The notes under the pieces were generated by a model. It was not told the DNA's origin. It worked only from the letters and a program-made list of their open reading frames with translations, and did not search any database. From Cardiocondyla obscurior (lineage: Eukaryota; Arthropoda; Insecta; Hymenoptera; Formicidae), in NCBI RefSeq assembly GCF_019399895.1, contig NC_091868.1, positions 1,908,499 to 1,972,498 of the forward strand: a stretch of DNA of 64,000 nucleotides. The letters run 5' to 3'. Shown here piece by piece: positions 1 through 12,854 of the stretch (its first letter is position 1; the number at the start of each line of letters is the position of its first letter). The translations under genes and the position numbers were made by a program.

Positions 1-166
1 TTCGTCTTGACGAAAACAAGGACAATGACGCAACCATATACGACGTTTATAATTATAATCTTTAAATTTACATAATAATTTAAGACTCGTCTTAAAAAAA
101 TTTAATTAATATATAAGTTTGAATGTAAGTTTGATTTGTTTTACAAAACTTTTATAATATTCGTAG

Positions 167-3100
167 GTTGTCGAAATTGCGCCAGCTCCAGCACTATCGC
201 CTAAGGTTCGCGAGAAAATGACTGAATACGCTGTGAAATTAGCAAAACACGTTGGCTATTCGAACGCCGGCACTGTAGAATTTTTAGTCGACGAAGCTGG
301 AAATTTCTATTTTATTGAAGTCAACGCCAGATTACAAGTCGAGCACACAGTAACCGAAGAAATAACAGGGTAATGAAACAGATATTTAAAAGAAAAATAA
401 ATTTTTTTTTACATTACTTTGTTATTTTAATTTAATATTTTTTTGTAATAATGAAATAATTATATAATTAATCGTACGCATTTGATTTTTACCGTAATAA
501 TATCAATTATTCTATACTTATTATCTTTTAGAATCGACCTCGTACAATCCCAAATTCGAATTGCCGAAGGTATGACACTACCGGAACTAGGAATGACGCA
601 AGAAAAAATTATACCTCAAGGATTTGCGATTCAGTGTCGAGTAACTACGGAAGATCCAGCTAAGAACTTTCAACCAGACACCGGAAGAATAGAAGTTTTT
701 CGTTCCGGCGAAGGTATGGGTATCCGATTAGATGGAGCTTCCGCATTTGCCGGTGCTATAATCTCACCGTATTATGATTCACTTCTTGTTAAGGTGAGAA
801 CTATACAAAGCAATATTTTTATTACACATATATCAGTTACATTTAACTTTTATAAATAACAAATTTAGTATAAATTGTTAAGATTTTTATTCCAATAATA
901 TTTTTTAATTTTAACGTGGTTTAATCAATTTTTTTTATTTTAAAGATGTTTAAATTTTGACATAGAGATAACAACTCCAATCGAAGACTGCAAATAATAT
1001 TGTCAATTTTTTTTTAGGTCATTGCTCATGCCGGAGATCTTCAATCATCTTGCGCCAAGATGAATCGAGCCCTTCGCGAATTTCGGGTTCGCGGTGTAAA
1101 GACGAATATACCTTTCTTACTCAACGTCCTGGAAAATCAAAAGTTCCTCAACGGTATCGTCGACACGTACTTCATCGACGAAAATCCTCAACTCTTTCAG
1201 TTACAACCGAGTCAGAATCGCGCTCAGAAGCTACTCAATTACCTTGGTACCGTTTTGGTGAACGGTCCCAGCACGCCATTAGCAACTCAGCTGAAACCAG
1301 CGGACATCAAGCCACATATTCCACAAATTGCTCTAGGTACATGATCGACTATCAACTAATATGATGGTGATAATCAAGGGTAATACACCCTTTAAATTAT
1401 ACCCATAGAAGTTTGTTAGTTGAATCCTTTGAATTGAATTTTGACATTAAATATTGAATTAGATAATCTCCACATTAGATAACAAAATTATTCTAGCCGT
1501 AATTAGAACAGAGGCTTACCGAGGATGTACTTTCCTGCGTGGGTCAACAAAACAGGGGTCATGATTTTTTTTTCTCTTTTATTTTTTTTTTTAATGTAAA
1601 CAGGATGTCTACTAATTGTACAGTGATATTAATTAATTAATGTTTGCAGGAAAATATTGCAAATTAATCCTGTAAATGTTTAAGTATTAATACAATTTCT
1701 CAAAGGTTTGTGTTAATTTTTAAAAGTTATTAACCATAAATTAAAAAGATATTTAAAACATAAATTAATTTTTGTTCCGTTTTACATGTATGATAACATT
1801 ATTTTATCAAGCATTGTCAGAAATACGTGATTTTATACATTAGGAAATTATATTATCTTTTATTAATTTTTAATCCATTAAAATATATCTACGAAAAAAA
1901 TAGTAAACATCCTTTTTACTTATAAGTAACAAATCGTTTCCGCTTTTCTGCTGGGTTTATAGGAACACTCGGTTAACCGTTACAAAATTTTATTTTTTTA
2001 TTTATTTTATTTTACTTTACTTTTTATTTTTGGTGTGTTCTTGTGTCTAAATTCCGTGAGTATTGCACTGCGCTACATCAAGCACACTGCACATTACGCG
2101 AATTCGTAAATGGGGTTACGAAACATCTTCATACGTATCTACTTATCATTTTTTAAATAACAAGTGATAATAAATCAGCATGCTGTTTAACGTTAACGAT
2201 TAGTATTATTCGTCAATAATTCAATATTTCATTTTATATGCAAAACTCATTAATATTTAAGATGTCATTGATATACGCTGTGCGTTTACGAAATGGGATA
2301 CATCTAATCGATAAATTCAATCGAAATAAGTCTCAAAAATTTTTGACGTCTTCGACTTATTATCATTTTTTGAATAATGTACAATGACTTACATTTTTAA
2401 ATATTAATTTCCCTCTACACACTTCTCTCTTTATCGCATGCTTTTATTTTTTGTTTGGCAATTTTTTTAGACTTTGCTAAGCTTGCAGCTGCAGAAGAGA
2501 CCAATGATCTCGACATACCAGGTATGATTGCATACAGTGTTATATTAATAATGCCCCTTCTTTATTTGTATTTTTTAAAGATTTAATATTGTGCAGATTG
2601 AGAAGCTAAAAGCTGAACACCGGTATGTTACGACAAAATTTTGTGCATAAATAAAATTTTAATTTGTTATTATTCTTTCAGATTGGCAGATATTTATTGG
2701 AATTTTTTATTCCTTTTTCTAAATTTAACCGTGCTATTATTTCAATATATTAAATACGCCAGTATTTGAAAACAGAACAAGTTATAAGAAATCGTTAAAA
2801 AGTTTTTATTTAAAATTGATAATTAAGATAAATTAAAAATATTCAAAGATAGTTCATTACTATAAATTATTTTTAAATACCTTTAATTTATTTAAAGCTT
2901 TAACAAAAATTATTTGATTATTTCTCGTGTATAGTAATATAATTAACAATATAAATATATATTGCTATGAAGTATATTAAAATATTAATTTATTAAGTTA
3001 GGTAGTTTGTAGCGATATATTGATTTATAAATGCTTGGCTTACAAAATTTTTATTACATTTTAAAAGATTGTTTTGAAGTAAAAAGTATTTAATGACATT

Positions 3101-5865
3101 ATATAATACATAAAATAATATTTAAACTTAAAAATAAAAAAAATTTTTTATTTTAAATGTAGTTACATAAAAATATTAATACTAAATTATAAAACTAACA
3201 AAAAAAAAAAAAGAAAAGGTATTTTTTATTCTTATATTTTACTAATGATAAATGTATAATCCACCGCTTATCATAAATTCATTTTTCACGCCTATTAACA
3301 ACAGCACGTGCTAATGCACTCTTTTTAAAAGCATTTACTAATTCTTTTCTGTGCTCTTTTGCAGATCTTTTGGATCCTCCGCAAGGATTTCGTCATATTT
3401 ATAAAGAGCAAGGTCCAGAAGCTTTTGCCAAGGCTATTAGGCAGCACAAGGGTCTACTTTTAATGGACACTACGTTCCGCGACGCACATCAGTCTCTTTT
3501 GGCGACCCGTGTACGATCGCATGATTTACTGATGATCTCTCCATTCGTCGCTCACAAATTCAGCAATCTTTATTCGCTGGAGAACTGGGGTGGTGCGACC
3601 TTCGACGTAGCCTTAAGATTCCTTCACGAGTGCCCTTGGGAACGGCTGGAAGATATGCGCAAAGCCATCCCTAATATTCCATTCCAAATGTTATTAAGAG
3701 GTGCTAATGCTGTCGGGTATACGAATTATCCCGACAACGTTGTCTTTAAGTTCTGTGAACTGGCTGTGAAAACGGGAATGGACATTTTTCGAGTATTCGA
3801 CTCGCTTAATTATTTACCGAATCTTATCGTCGGTGAGTATAAAACGGCTCGAACGTATAACTTAACTTTAATACAAATAATAAAATAAAATTCTGTAATT
3901 AATTAATTTTAATTTTAAGGCATTTATGAAATAATAAGTAGCTTGACTTGTCAATTTTCGGTACAGTTCTTTTGTTGAACACAATATTTTTTGTGTTTTT
4001 TTTCAGGTATGGAGGCCGCCGGAAATGCCGGGGGTGTCGTCGAAGCAGCGATTTCTTACACGGGCGACGTAAGCGATCCGAGTCGTACTAAGTACAATTT
4101 AAAATATTACACCGATTTGGCGGATGAATTAGTCAAAGTAGGCACTCATGTCTTGGCAATTAAAGATATGGCTGGATTGCTCAAACCGAAGGCAGCCGAG
4201 ATGTTGATCGACGCAATCAGGCAAAAGCATCCAGATGTGCCTCTTCATATACATACGCACGATACTGCCGGAGCCGGAGTAGCCTCTATGTTGGCTTGTG
4301 CGAAGAGCGGTGCCGACGTCGTAGATGTTGCCGTTGACAGCATGTCCGGCATGACCAGTCAACCTTCTATGGGTGCTATCGTTGCTTCTCTTCAAGGTAC
4401 AGTTCAATAAATTTTCAACACCTGCATGTAAAGATTTCTAAACTTTATTTCAATTTAAATAACAGATAGCTTTACAATTATTAATTTTATTATTATAACA
4501 CCGCAATTTTTTTATCAGGTCATTCTGATTACATTTATTGAACACGTTAAGAATTAAAATTACATTATAATTTAATTAACATTAAAAACAAATTTTTTAT
4601 TAATGTTGTGATAGGAGGAGACATTGATACGAATTTGGATCTTTCTGACATCTCCGAGTATTCCGCATATTGGGAGCAAACGAGAACGCTTTATGCACCC
4701 TTCGAATGCACGACAACGATGAAATCCGGAAACGCTGACGTTTATCTCAACGAAATACCCGGTGGTCAGTACACGAATTTGCAATTTCAAGCTTATTCGC
4801 TCGGTCTTGGTGAGTTCTTCGAGGATGTGAAGAAAGCGTACCGGCAAGCCAATCTCTTGCTCGGCGACATTATCAAAGTCACACCAAGCTCGAAAGTTGT
4901 TGGTGATTTAGCGCAATTTATGGTTCAAAATAAATTGACTGCCGATGATGTTCTCAACAGAGCAGAGGAGTTATCGTTTCCCAAATCGGTAGTCGAATTT
5001 CTTCAAGGTGCAATTGGCGAACCTCACGGCGGATTCCCTGAGCCTCTTAGGTGAGATTTTATGTGCGTACAGATGTAAAGTTTTTTTTTCGTTAAAATTA
5101 AATTAACATTTACAATTTTATCAGGTCGAAAGTCCTCAAAGACATGCCACGCGTGCAAGGCAGACCAGGCGCAAGTCTAGCGCCACTGAACTTCGATGCC
5201 CTTAAGAAAGAGTTAAAAGAATCTCACCCGCACGTTTCCGAGAAGGACGTCATGTCGGCTGCACTGTATCCAAGCGTAACAAAAGACTACTTGAACTTCA
5301 AGGAACAGTTTGGCCCGGTAGATAAATTGGAAACAAGAATCTTCCTAACGGGGCCTAAAGTAGGCGAGGTGTTTGACGTGACGATTGAGAAGGGTAAAAC
5401 TCTCGGTATCAAAACTCTGGCGGTTGCTGAAGATCTCACGAAAAATGGCTTACGTGAGGTGTTCTTCGAGATGAACGGTCAATTGAGATCTGTGTTTATC
5501 AAAGATAAAGAGGCTGTTAAGGTAAATTGAAATTAATTAGATCAAACGATTAAATTGAGATTAAATTAATATTTCAAACACAAAACGCAAGATAAACTAT
5601 CTTATTTTTTTCGCAGGAATTACATGTACATCCGAAAGCAGAGAAGGGCAACCTCAATCAATTGGGAGCACCGATGCCCGGCGAAGTGATTGACATTAGG
5701 GTAAAAGTGGGTGACACTGTAGAGAAAGGTGCGGCATTAGTCGTACTGTCTGCCATGAAAATGGAAATGGTTGTGCAAGCGCCTAAAGCAGGAAAAATCA
5801 AAAGTCTTGACATAAGTTTGGGAATGAGATTGGAAGGAGACGATCTTGTTCTGACGTTCGAATAA
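167..5865 (+). CDS. PC: Pyruvate carboxylase, 3' part (924 residues visible)
   Basis: Biotin enzyme of the mitochondrial matrix that carboxylates pyruvate to oxaloacetate (anaplerosis, gluconeogenesis). Exons read by eye: 167-369, 532-793, 1018-1336, 2471-2521 (optional), 3365-3832, 4007-4396, 4615-5050, 5125-5521, 5617-5865; all junctions are GT..AG and keep one frame (2775 nt). The 5' exons lie left of the window. Seen: the end of the biotin carboxylase domain (FIEVNARLQVEHTVTEEITG; RSGEGMGIRLD), the carboxyltransferase domain (LLLMDTTFRDAHQSLLATRV; PFQMLLRGANAVGYTNYPDN; IKDMAGLLKP with the lysine expected to be carbamylated; metal-binding HIHTHD), the PC tetramerisation/allosteric region, and the C-terminal biotinyl domain with SAMKMEM, whose lysine takes the biotin. 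All motifs are intact. An AATAAA overlaps the stop codon (5861-5866) and more follow, so several 3' ends are possible. Confidence 0.97.
1337..3364 (+). other. Two PC introns around the optional exon
   Basis: AT-rich intronic DNA of 1134 bp and 843 bp either side of the 51-nt exon. Apart from T-runs and a possible 26-nt cryptic exon at 2597-2622, I see no gene, RNA or mobile element. Confidence 0.6.
2471..2521 (+). other. PC: Probable cassette exon of pyruvate carboxylase (51 nt, 17 codons)
   Basis: A 51-nt segment preceded by a T-rich tract plus TTTTTTTAG and followed by GTATGA. It encodes a small Ala/Glu/Asp-rich stretch (FAKLAAAEETNDLDIP). The previous exon (ending 1336) and this exon both end in phase 1, and the next exon (3365) starts with the matching two bases, so the exon can be included or skipped without shifting the frame. 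It falls in the linker between the biotin carboxylase and carboxyltransferase domains, where PC length varies. Splicing use is inferred. Confidence 0.6.
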
Positions 5866-8800
5866 ATTATCACGTTGGTAAGATGGATCGAAAAATTAAT
5901 CATGCTAAGGTAACACCAAATATTTATTACTATATTTAATTCGATAGCACGTGTGGAAAACAAAGATCTTCAGCAATTTTCGCACAGAGCTTGAATTGAG
6001 ATTTTTTTATTCGACGTTATTTTAACATTCGATAATTAATATCTTAATTAAAATCATCGATTGTTTGAATAACAGAAATAATTATTATCTATCAACTTGT
6101 TAAACTTTACAATTTTAATTTATTCATTACTAATGTGATTACTATGATACAACTAAATGAACTTGCCTAAAAGAATACCATTATTTATCATACCAAGTGT
6201 ATAGCATGCATTCTTTTAAGCGATAAAGTTAAAAAAAATCGACAATAATACCACGACAAACTTTTTACTATAATACATTCTAGAAATTTTTATAAACAAT
6301 TAGTAAACGCTTTCACACATTTAATTGTGTAGAAGTCATTAAAACTTTCTTTAATATGTAGAAACGTAATTAAATTTCTAAGATAAATAGAAATAATTGT
6401 GATAAATTCAAAATCGATTTACTTAAAATTAGTATTAATAAAAAAAAAAAAAAAAGTTGTTTCAAAAAATTGATTTCGATGCGTCTGTATCAATATTTAA
6501 ATGCATCTTTTTTGTACAAACATAATTATATTGATATGATCTGGTTTATCTGTTATGAACAACGTACAGAAAGATGGAAAAAAAAAGAAGTATCTTCCTT
6601 AGCTTCATTCTATATTAATTATAGCATGTACATATAAGCGATTACCATGATAATTTAATTACAATATCGAGCTGAGCCTTCACGAACGATTTAACAAGTG
6701 CGTGGAAAAAATAATTCAAGGAACAAAGACTAGAATAATTCTCAAAGGCTTTACCTTTGTCTTTACCCGAGATCAAAATCAAATGTTAAATGTATATCTA
6801 TTAATATATCAATTAAATATCGAAGAAAAAAATTATTTTAACATAAAATATGTTCTAAAATTCTAAAAAAATTTTGTTATTATTTTATCTTAACATAAAA
6901 GTTTATTAGGAAATGTGTACACTAAAGGTGTAATTAATTAAATCTATAAATATGTATATAATTGTGCCATAAACGATAATATAATATTTTGATTGTATAA
7001 ATGCGTGTGCATTTACTGTAACATTTATTATTGTAAATGCAATGTTAATATATAATATATATAAAAAAAATGCTTTTCTTAGAAAGCAACGAAATAAAAA
7101 AGTTGTATTAATATATGATAAAAATGTAAAATGTTTTATATCTGTTGTATCAATATATTTCTACTTTAATCGTTTTGAAAATCTATAATATTTTGTTCCT
7201 GGGCTAAAAAATATATTATTTATATTTTTAGATATTTCCTTTAACCAAAGTTCAGCAGGAATAACACAAGTTCTTCGTTATAATTTTAATCCCAAGTATT
7301 TTTAATAAAAAGGTTAAAATAATGTATCATAAAATTATCCTAATAGAAAACCAGTAATGAAAAAGGTGAGGACTGGAGTTTAGGAAATAATCAAAAAGCT
7401 TGAGAGTATTCTTTAAAATTCGAAGCTTAGACGAACGGAGTGCATCCATTTATTGTAATAACCCATCATATACTCGAAAGGAGAAGATCGTAAAGAAGTT
7501 TTCATGAATCTCTGCAAATATGCGAAAACGTGGCAATAGACTTATGATTTTTAAGTCTAGGCATTTACAGGTCGTAAATGACAATGGTAAGAGAATATGT
7601 CACCGAACGCCGACAAATATATATATAATATATATGTATATATATAAAACATTGTATAAGTTAACATTTCCGACTAAACTCTTATCGGCGTATCGAAATC
7701 GATACAATATAATTACAATATATCTGTATAATAAATATGAAATATCGATATATATGTATATGTGTACAATATATATATATCATAATCGTAATAATTCTGC
7801 TCTGATATATTTAGCAATATCTTGTCTGAACGATAAAGAGAATCTTTTTTACGGTATTTTTGTATTTTGATAAAGTTTTTTCAAGATTACTCGCTAAAAA
7901 GATCGGTCCCGAATTTTTCACGCGTCGCGTGTCCGTTAAAAGAAACCTGTCGCATAGACTGCTGTCATACAATTTACACTAAAGCGATTTTCGGTGACTA
8001 GATACTTTGAAACCGTAAACTCCTCCACTTACAAGTACGTACGCTCGTAGTAACATGATATATGTGAATCGGAGGTAAATATAAGTATCAATGAGAAAGG
8101 TAGAGTGAACTAGTAAGAGACTTTGGAAGGCAAAGAGTGGACGAACTCTTAAGAACTATCGACTCGACCGGTGGGTCTTTTCACGAATGATTGGCACACC
8201 ACTCGTGGAACCAACTCGTCGAATCGATAGTTCGATAACAATTGCTTGTTGATAAGCTTCCCCGTTTCACTTGTCCGAATAAAGTAATTAATAAAAAGTA
8301 AAATCAAAACGGACATAGGTATATTCCTCAAATACGTAACTTTTCCACATCGTCACCATTGTTAAATAATACGAAGTACACGAGGGGAGAAAATCCGCAC
8401 AAAGGCTGAACTTTCAAGGTTGTCGCATCTGATAAAATGCGCATAACACGCGATTTAACCCTTTGCGTCCAAGGTTCCATCATGCTGATCGGAGGTGGCA
8501 AACACTTTACACTTATTTTGCACTTATATCAAAGTCGGCTGGCTATTCTGATGTATCAAGGCCACTTCTCCGTAATCGTGAACGTTTAAACGTATATTAC
8601 TTATTCACACTTGTATCGCAAAGAGTAATTCGTAAATTCACAAAGTTTTTTTTTTTTTTGATAAAATCTAGAATATAAGGTAACAGATTCAACGGACTTA
8701 ATGAGTACTAAATATCTTTATATTAAAGAAAAGGTATTTTAAATCTCTTCTAGAATATACGTATTTTGCTAATCTTATTTGTCGAAACGGATAGAGAATC

Positions 8801-10097
8801 TAAAGCATTTCGTTGTAAAACTTCCTATCGTCACTAAAGCGACGTTCGTTGAGTCAACAGGTTCTTCGATGTTAACAATTGGTCGCGTGACGATGTCGCA
8901 TATTCATTCGAGTTAAAACACCAGTTAGGGAAGCCGCTCAACAAGCGAACGTGTATCTCTTAAGAATCGGCTTTTAGTATAAACAGTAGGTAAGTATAGC
9001 GTAGGTATTCAAAGTAGAAAGTGTAAAGTATCACAAGAATTACAATAATCGTAATAATTACGTTACGTCGCAAAGATTAAGTTCTTGACCTTACTACATC
9101 GATCGCACAGTAATTATAAGCGCTTTTAATCGCGTCCCGCGCTTCGAGCACGCGCGCCAATAGACAAAGGGATCTCTATCAAGTCGGATAATCCTCTGTA
9201 AATACATCAGTCTTTGACACAATAATTATAATAACACCACTGACAGAATAAAGCCGTGAGAAATATCGCTTTATGGCATGAAGACGAAAGTACTTATATA
9301 AAATACGATTCGAGTTCAGAAAGGTGATCAAATGCAATGTGCTACGTTTGTCAGAGAGCGGAATTCCCCCTCCGGGTAAATTTCGTAAAGGAGATTTTTA
9401 GTAGAAGAGAGAAAATGGATTTCAATGGAGTCCATTAATACGATGCATAAGCACTTATCGAGAGTATTCAAAAAGCAGCTTAGCAGAATCGTTCTTCATG
9501 CGCGGTAAGCCAAATCACTCGACTGGAGAATAAGACGTTCAATCCTGTTATCATATTGCAAAAAGTGCGTATTCTGTTATCATCAATATATACGTAGATT
9601 TTGATTGTGAATAAAACACGAGACTTTTTTTTTAATCTTTACCTAGAACCGAGACATTTCGGTTAATAATAACGGATAAATAATTAATATTTGTACTGAT
9701 AATTTAATGTACTTGTCGGTTTTACGCTACCCGAAGGTTCGCGCAATATTTCTCTTAAAGAAATAAGAAAATAATAACAATTGTCAAACTTATCTGAATT
9801 ATCTAAAACTTTTACTCACAACGTGGCGAAACTTTGACAAAAGTATCCGCAGCACGATAACAAATTTAATTTAGCTAAAACTACCTCGGTTCCAATTCGA
9901 TCTCCGTGCAAACTCCGCTAAAATAGCAGTACAACGACTTTATATTTGAAATTCTGCCGTAGTTAGCAGCGTTTAACTGACATTATCAAATTTTCGATCA
10001 AATATCTTAGCCCACGGAGGTGCGCGCACCGATACCCTTAGGCCATACAATTGATTTCCCAAGATGTTTAAATTTCAAAGCGTACAAATGTCGGGAT
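5866..10097. other. PC 3' UTR and convergent intergenic region
   Basis: No convincing coding exon on either strand. The first 1.3 kb or so is very AT-rich, with several AATAAA motifs (for example 6437-6442, just before an A-run, and near 7092) that suit alternative 3' ends of PC. TA-rich microsatellite sequence fills about 7615-7790. From about 7.9 to 10.1 kb the GC content rises and short random-looking ORFs occur; this may include the 3' UTR of the minus-strand NTAQ1 gene, but nothing proves it. Confidence 0.5.
7615..7790. repeat. TA-rich microsatellite tracts
   Basis: Blocks of alternating TA/TG (such as tatatataatatatatgta) with short unique interruptions. Low-complexity repeat. The open frame across it (7520-7870) is Tyr/Ile-rich because of the repeat and is not taken as a gene. 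Confidence 0.7.
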
Positions 10098-11853
10098 TTA
10101 AGTCGCTGTGGCTTGCGGCTGAGGCGGCGTCGGCGCCTGTGTGTTGACATTTGGCCTATAAAATCGGTTAACTAATTGTTTCAAACTCAAGACAACGCCT
10201 AGTCCAGTTCCTGGCTCCATGTTGATGAACGAGTCGAGATTATCCTTGCAGGCTGAAAGGTATGAAATATAACTAATGAATAAAAAAATGTCGAGACTAA
10301 ATTGTTTCGTTATACGCATACATATGTGTAGTTTAGAAGCTCTTGGTGTGATTTTTTTGGTGAGATATTTTACGTACTTGGCGTGGAAATCGGCGGGTAA
10401 TCAGGCGGTGTCTTGATCCAAGTGCCGTCCTTGCGTTTCATGTGATGCCGATTCGATGCAAACTGCTGCAAGTACACGCTGGCGGGCACCAAGCGGAATC
10501 TTCTGTGATATTCGGGCCGCAATGCCTCGTCCGATCGAAAGGTCTCGGTCGCGTACTTCCAGAAATGCGTGGGAAACGGCAGGCAGCTTTCTAAGTCGTA
10601 CACCACCGCCCTTTCGTCGGGCGCGTAGATGAGAATGGCGTGATAGTCCTACAGAGAGACAGAGCAAAGTTCTCGTAAAACGTTAGACTGCGTTCTTGGT
10701 CTCGTTACCGTCTCGCTGAGATACTGACCCACACAACTAACTTATCTTCGTCTTTTCCAGAGCGTTGACGCCAAAGGGGAACGCTTCGTCGCTGGTTGCT
10801 CACAAAAACGACGTGACAATGCTGCAGCTCGGAGGGATGCCTGGTCGCTACATCTTGGCAAAGTTTCCATATATTCTCCTCACTGAAATCGAGCACGTTA
10901 AAACATTTATCGGTGATACTCGACTTGAGTCATTCGCTGGGTGCAAGATTCTACAGAGATAAACCTATTTTCATAATTTCTTTTTAAATTGAAGTAGATA
11001 ATTCACCGGAACAATTTTTCATAGGCTGGCGAAGAAATGAGAGTTATGCACGTTAATTGCTCTCTTTCTCCAACCGGGTTACGTGTCGCGTGCAATTACG
11101 AGAGAAAAATGAAACCGATCCATAATCACGCTCGTGCTAAGCGCGACAACGGGTTTTGCGTGCCGCTGCGTTTCGTGCACATTATTTATTGCATGCATTA
11201 TTAATTGTAATAAAAGCAGGTTCCGTGTATTTCGCGCTGCTTAAACAACACGTGAACGAGCGCTTGCCGGCAACAAACGACGCGGTGTCAGTGTGCCGCC
11301 AGTGTATCGATGGCTGCTTTCCTCCTCCACCTCCCCCCCTCCCAAAAAAAAGAAAAAAGAAAACCATTTATTTCGCAGAAGCAGCAGTCGGGCGGGAAAT
11401 ACGATGCTCTCATTAAATCTGACCTATATACTTATAGCTCTCACTTAATTGAGAATTATGTCCGTGTTAATACTTACACATCAAGATCGCGCGAGATCAG
11501 TTCCATCCGCGAGACAAAGGCGCCGTTCCGAAATCGATGTCGAAACGAATATCGGGCTTCGAATTACGCGCCGCGCGCACGCCGCGAGGATGGCCGCGCG
11601 CGCGGTTGTCCGCACCGTCGCAACGCGTATCGATCGCAAGGGGGCACGGTGCATGCCGCAATACGGCGAGTTTGTTTGTCCGAGGATCGATTGGCGAGCC
11701 GACCGGGTCGGGGTACTCTGGGTCGTGCAAAAAAAAAAAAAAGAAAGAAAAAAAGAACGTCAACGCTTACCAATAGCAGCTGGTGTTGACGCAGTCGGAC
11801 GCCTTCGTGAAGAGCGGCACCAGGGGCTTCGCGTTCCCGCGGGTCTCAGCCAT
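10098..11853 (-). CDS. NTAQ1: Protein N-terminal glutamine amidohydrolase (220 aa)
   Basis: Deamidates N-terminal Gln to Glu, creating a secondary N-degron for arginylation and proteasomal degradation (Arg/N-end rule); the Drosophila protein is called Tungus. Minus-strand exons: 11771-11853, 10729-10882, 10378-10648, 10098-10252; they join in frame to 221 codons with stop. The start at 11853 gives a 28-residue N-terminus ending SCYC, with catalytic Cys28 at the same position as in human NTAQ1. Further signatures: EENIWKLC, the His of DYHAIL opening exon 3, the Asp of VVYDLE (D97), LPFPTHFW, FASNRHHMK and FINMEPGTGLGVV. The triad Cys28/His82/Asp97 is intact. Length fits the family (about 205 in human), with a Pro/Gln/Thr-rich tail. 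The first exon is too short to appear as an ORF and was found by matching splice phase. Confidence 0.93.
10883..11770 (-). other. NTAQ1 intron 1
   Basis: 888-bp intron. It contains a C-rich/A-rich run near 11325-11360 and an A-run with interspersed G at 11730-11757. The small overlapping frames here (for example 11497-11763) follow from these runs and the GC-rich DNA. No gene seen. Confidence 0.65.
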
Positions 11854-12854
11854 CGCGTCTTCTTTCCACGGAAGTTCCTGGTACGGGATAAAATGCGGGC
11901 CGACTGCCCGAGAACTGCGCAAAGACACACGCAGGGATCGCGGGTAAACGCAAGTGTTAAGCGGACCGCGCCGAACACCCCGTGCGCCTCATAACGAGAT
12001 AAACGACTCGCGTATCTCTTCGACAAAGCTTTCGTTCCTTTAGCTGCGACGTGCACTTCCAGCCAGGCGGAGCATTGTTTGACTACTGAACCTCGGCTCG
12101 GCTACCTTCGCGCGGTCTTCTTCTCATTCCCTGAGATGGCGCCCGGGTAGGACCTCGGCCATTGTGGCCAAGATTACCAGTAGTTTATTGGCTAAAAGCC
12201 ACGAGATCAAACGTCCCGTTCGCAAATCATTCGCGCACAAAGCAGTCGCTCGAAGGCGAACGAAGTATGCGCGACAATCAGAAGCAGAACGCCAGGCGGC
12301 GGCAGATATGAATCGAGGACAGAGGTCGATAGATTTAAAAAAGACAGAAAGCAAGTCGGCAAAGCTTAGGCAAGGGGTTTCTGAAGATGGGAACGAGGTC
12401 ACACGAGTGATCAGATTTACTGTAGATAAGCGCAGATGATACGCCAGGTGTTCTCCCTGGCGTGTAGATTTTTTCCTCCACGAAATGCAGATTGTGAGAA
12501 GTCTGAGACAAAAATAGCGAGAACATAAAAAGTAAGCTACTTTCAATTTACTGTTTTTTATTTAATGCTTTTTGCAATAGGCAAACGTTATCGCAAGCTA
12601 TGTATTTTTTATAGAAAAAAAACGTCTACCGTTGGCCTTCGTTATTTATTCAGAATATGTTGAAATCACTTGTTGATAACGTTGATAGTGGTAAAACCTT
12701 GGACTCCGGATATCACATGACTGCATGCACACATATATTAACACGTAAACGTTATATCATACTTGTTTTTCAGTGTTTTGCTCTCTGCACGGTCGTTGGA
12801 TTAATACATCTTTCGCACACGCCAAAAACAATTAGTTAAATAACAATTGCACAA
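11854..12854. promoter_or_regulatory. Divergent intergenic/promoter region, NTAQ1 and isochorismatase gene
   Basis: About 1 kb between the NTAQ1 start codon (-) and the isochorismatase start codon (+). CpG-rich near NTAQ1 and AT-rich towards 12.85 kb. No clear TATA box or coding exon. Open frames at 12124-12546 on both strands overlap and resemble no known family. Promoter role is inferred from the divergent starts. Confidence 0.45.

Noticed and set aside
2597..2622. 26-nt segment between GTGCAG and GTATGT in a PC intron that looks like a micro-exon
   Set aside because: Its inclusion would put a TGA in frame at once and 26 nt breaks the frame. It could be a poison exon, but the polypyrimidine tract is poor, so I did not call it.
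7520..7870. 116-codon frame rich in Tyr and Ile
   Set aside because: Produced by TA microsatellite sequence.
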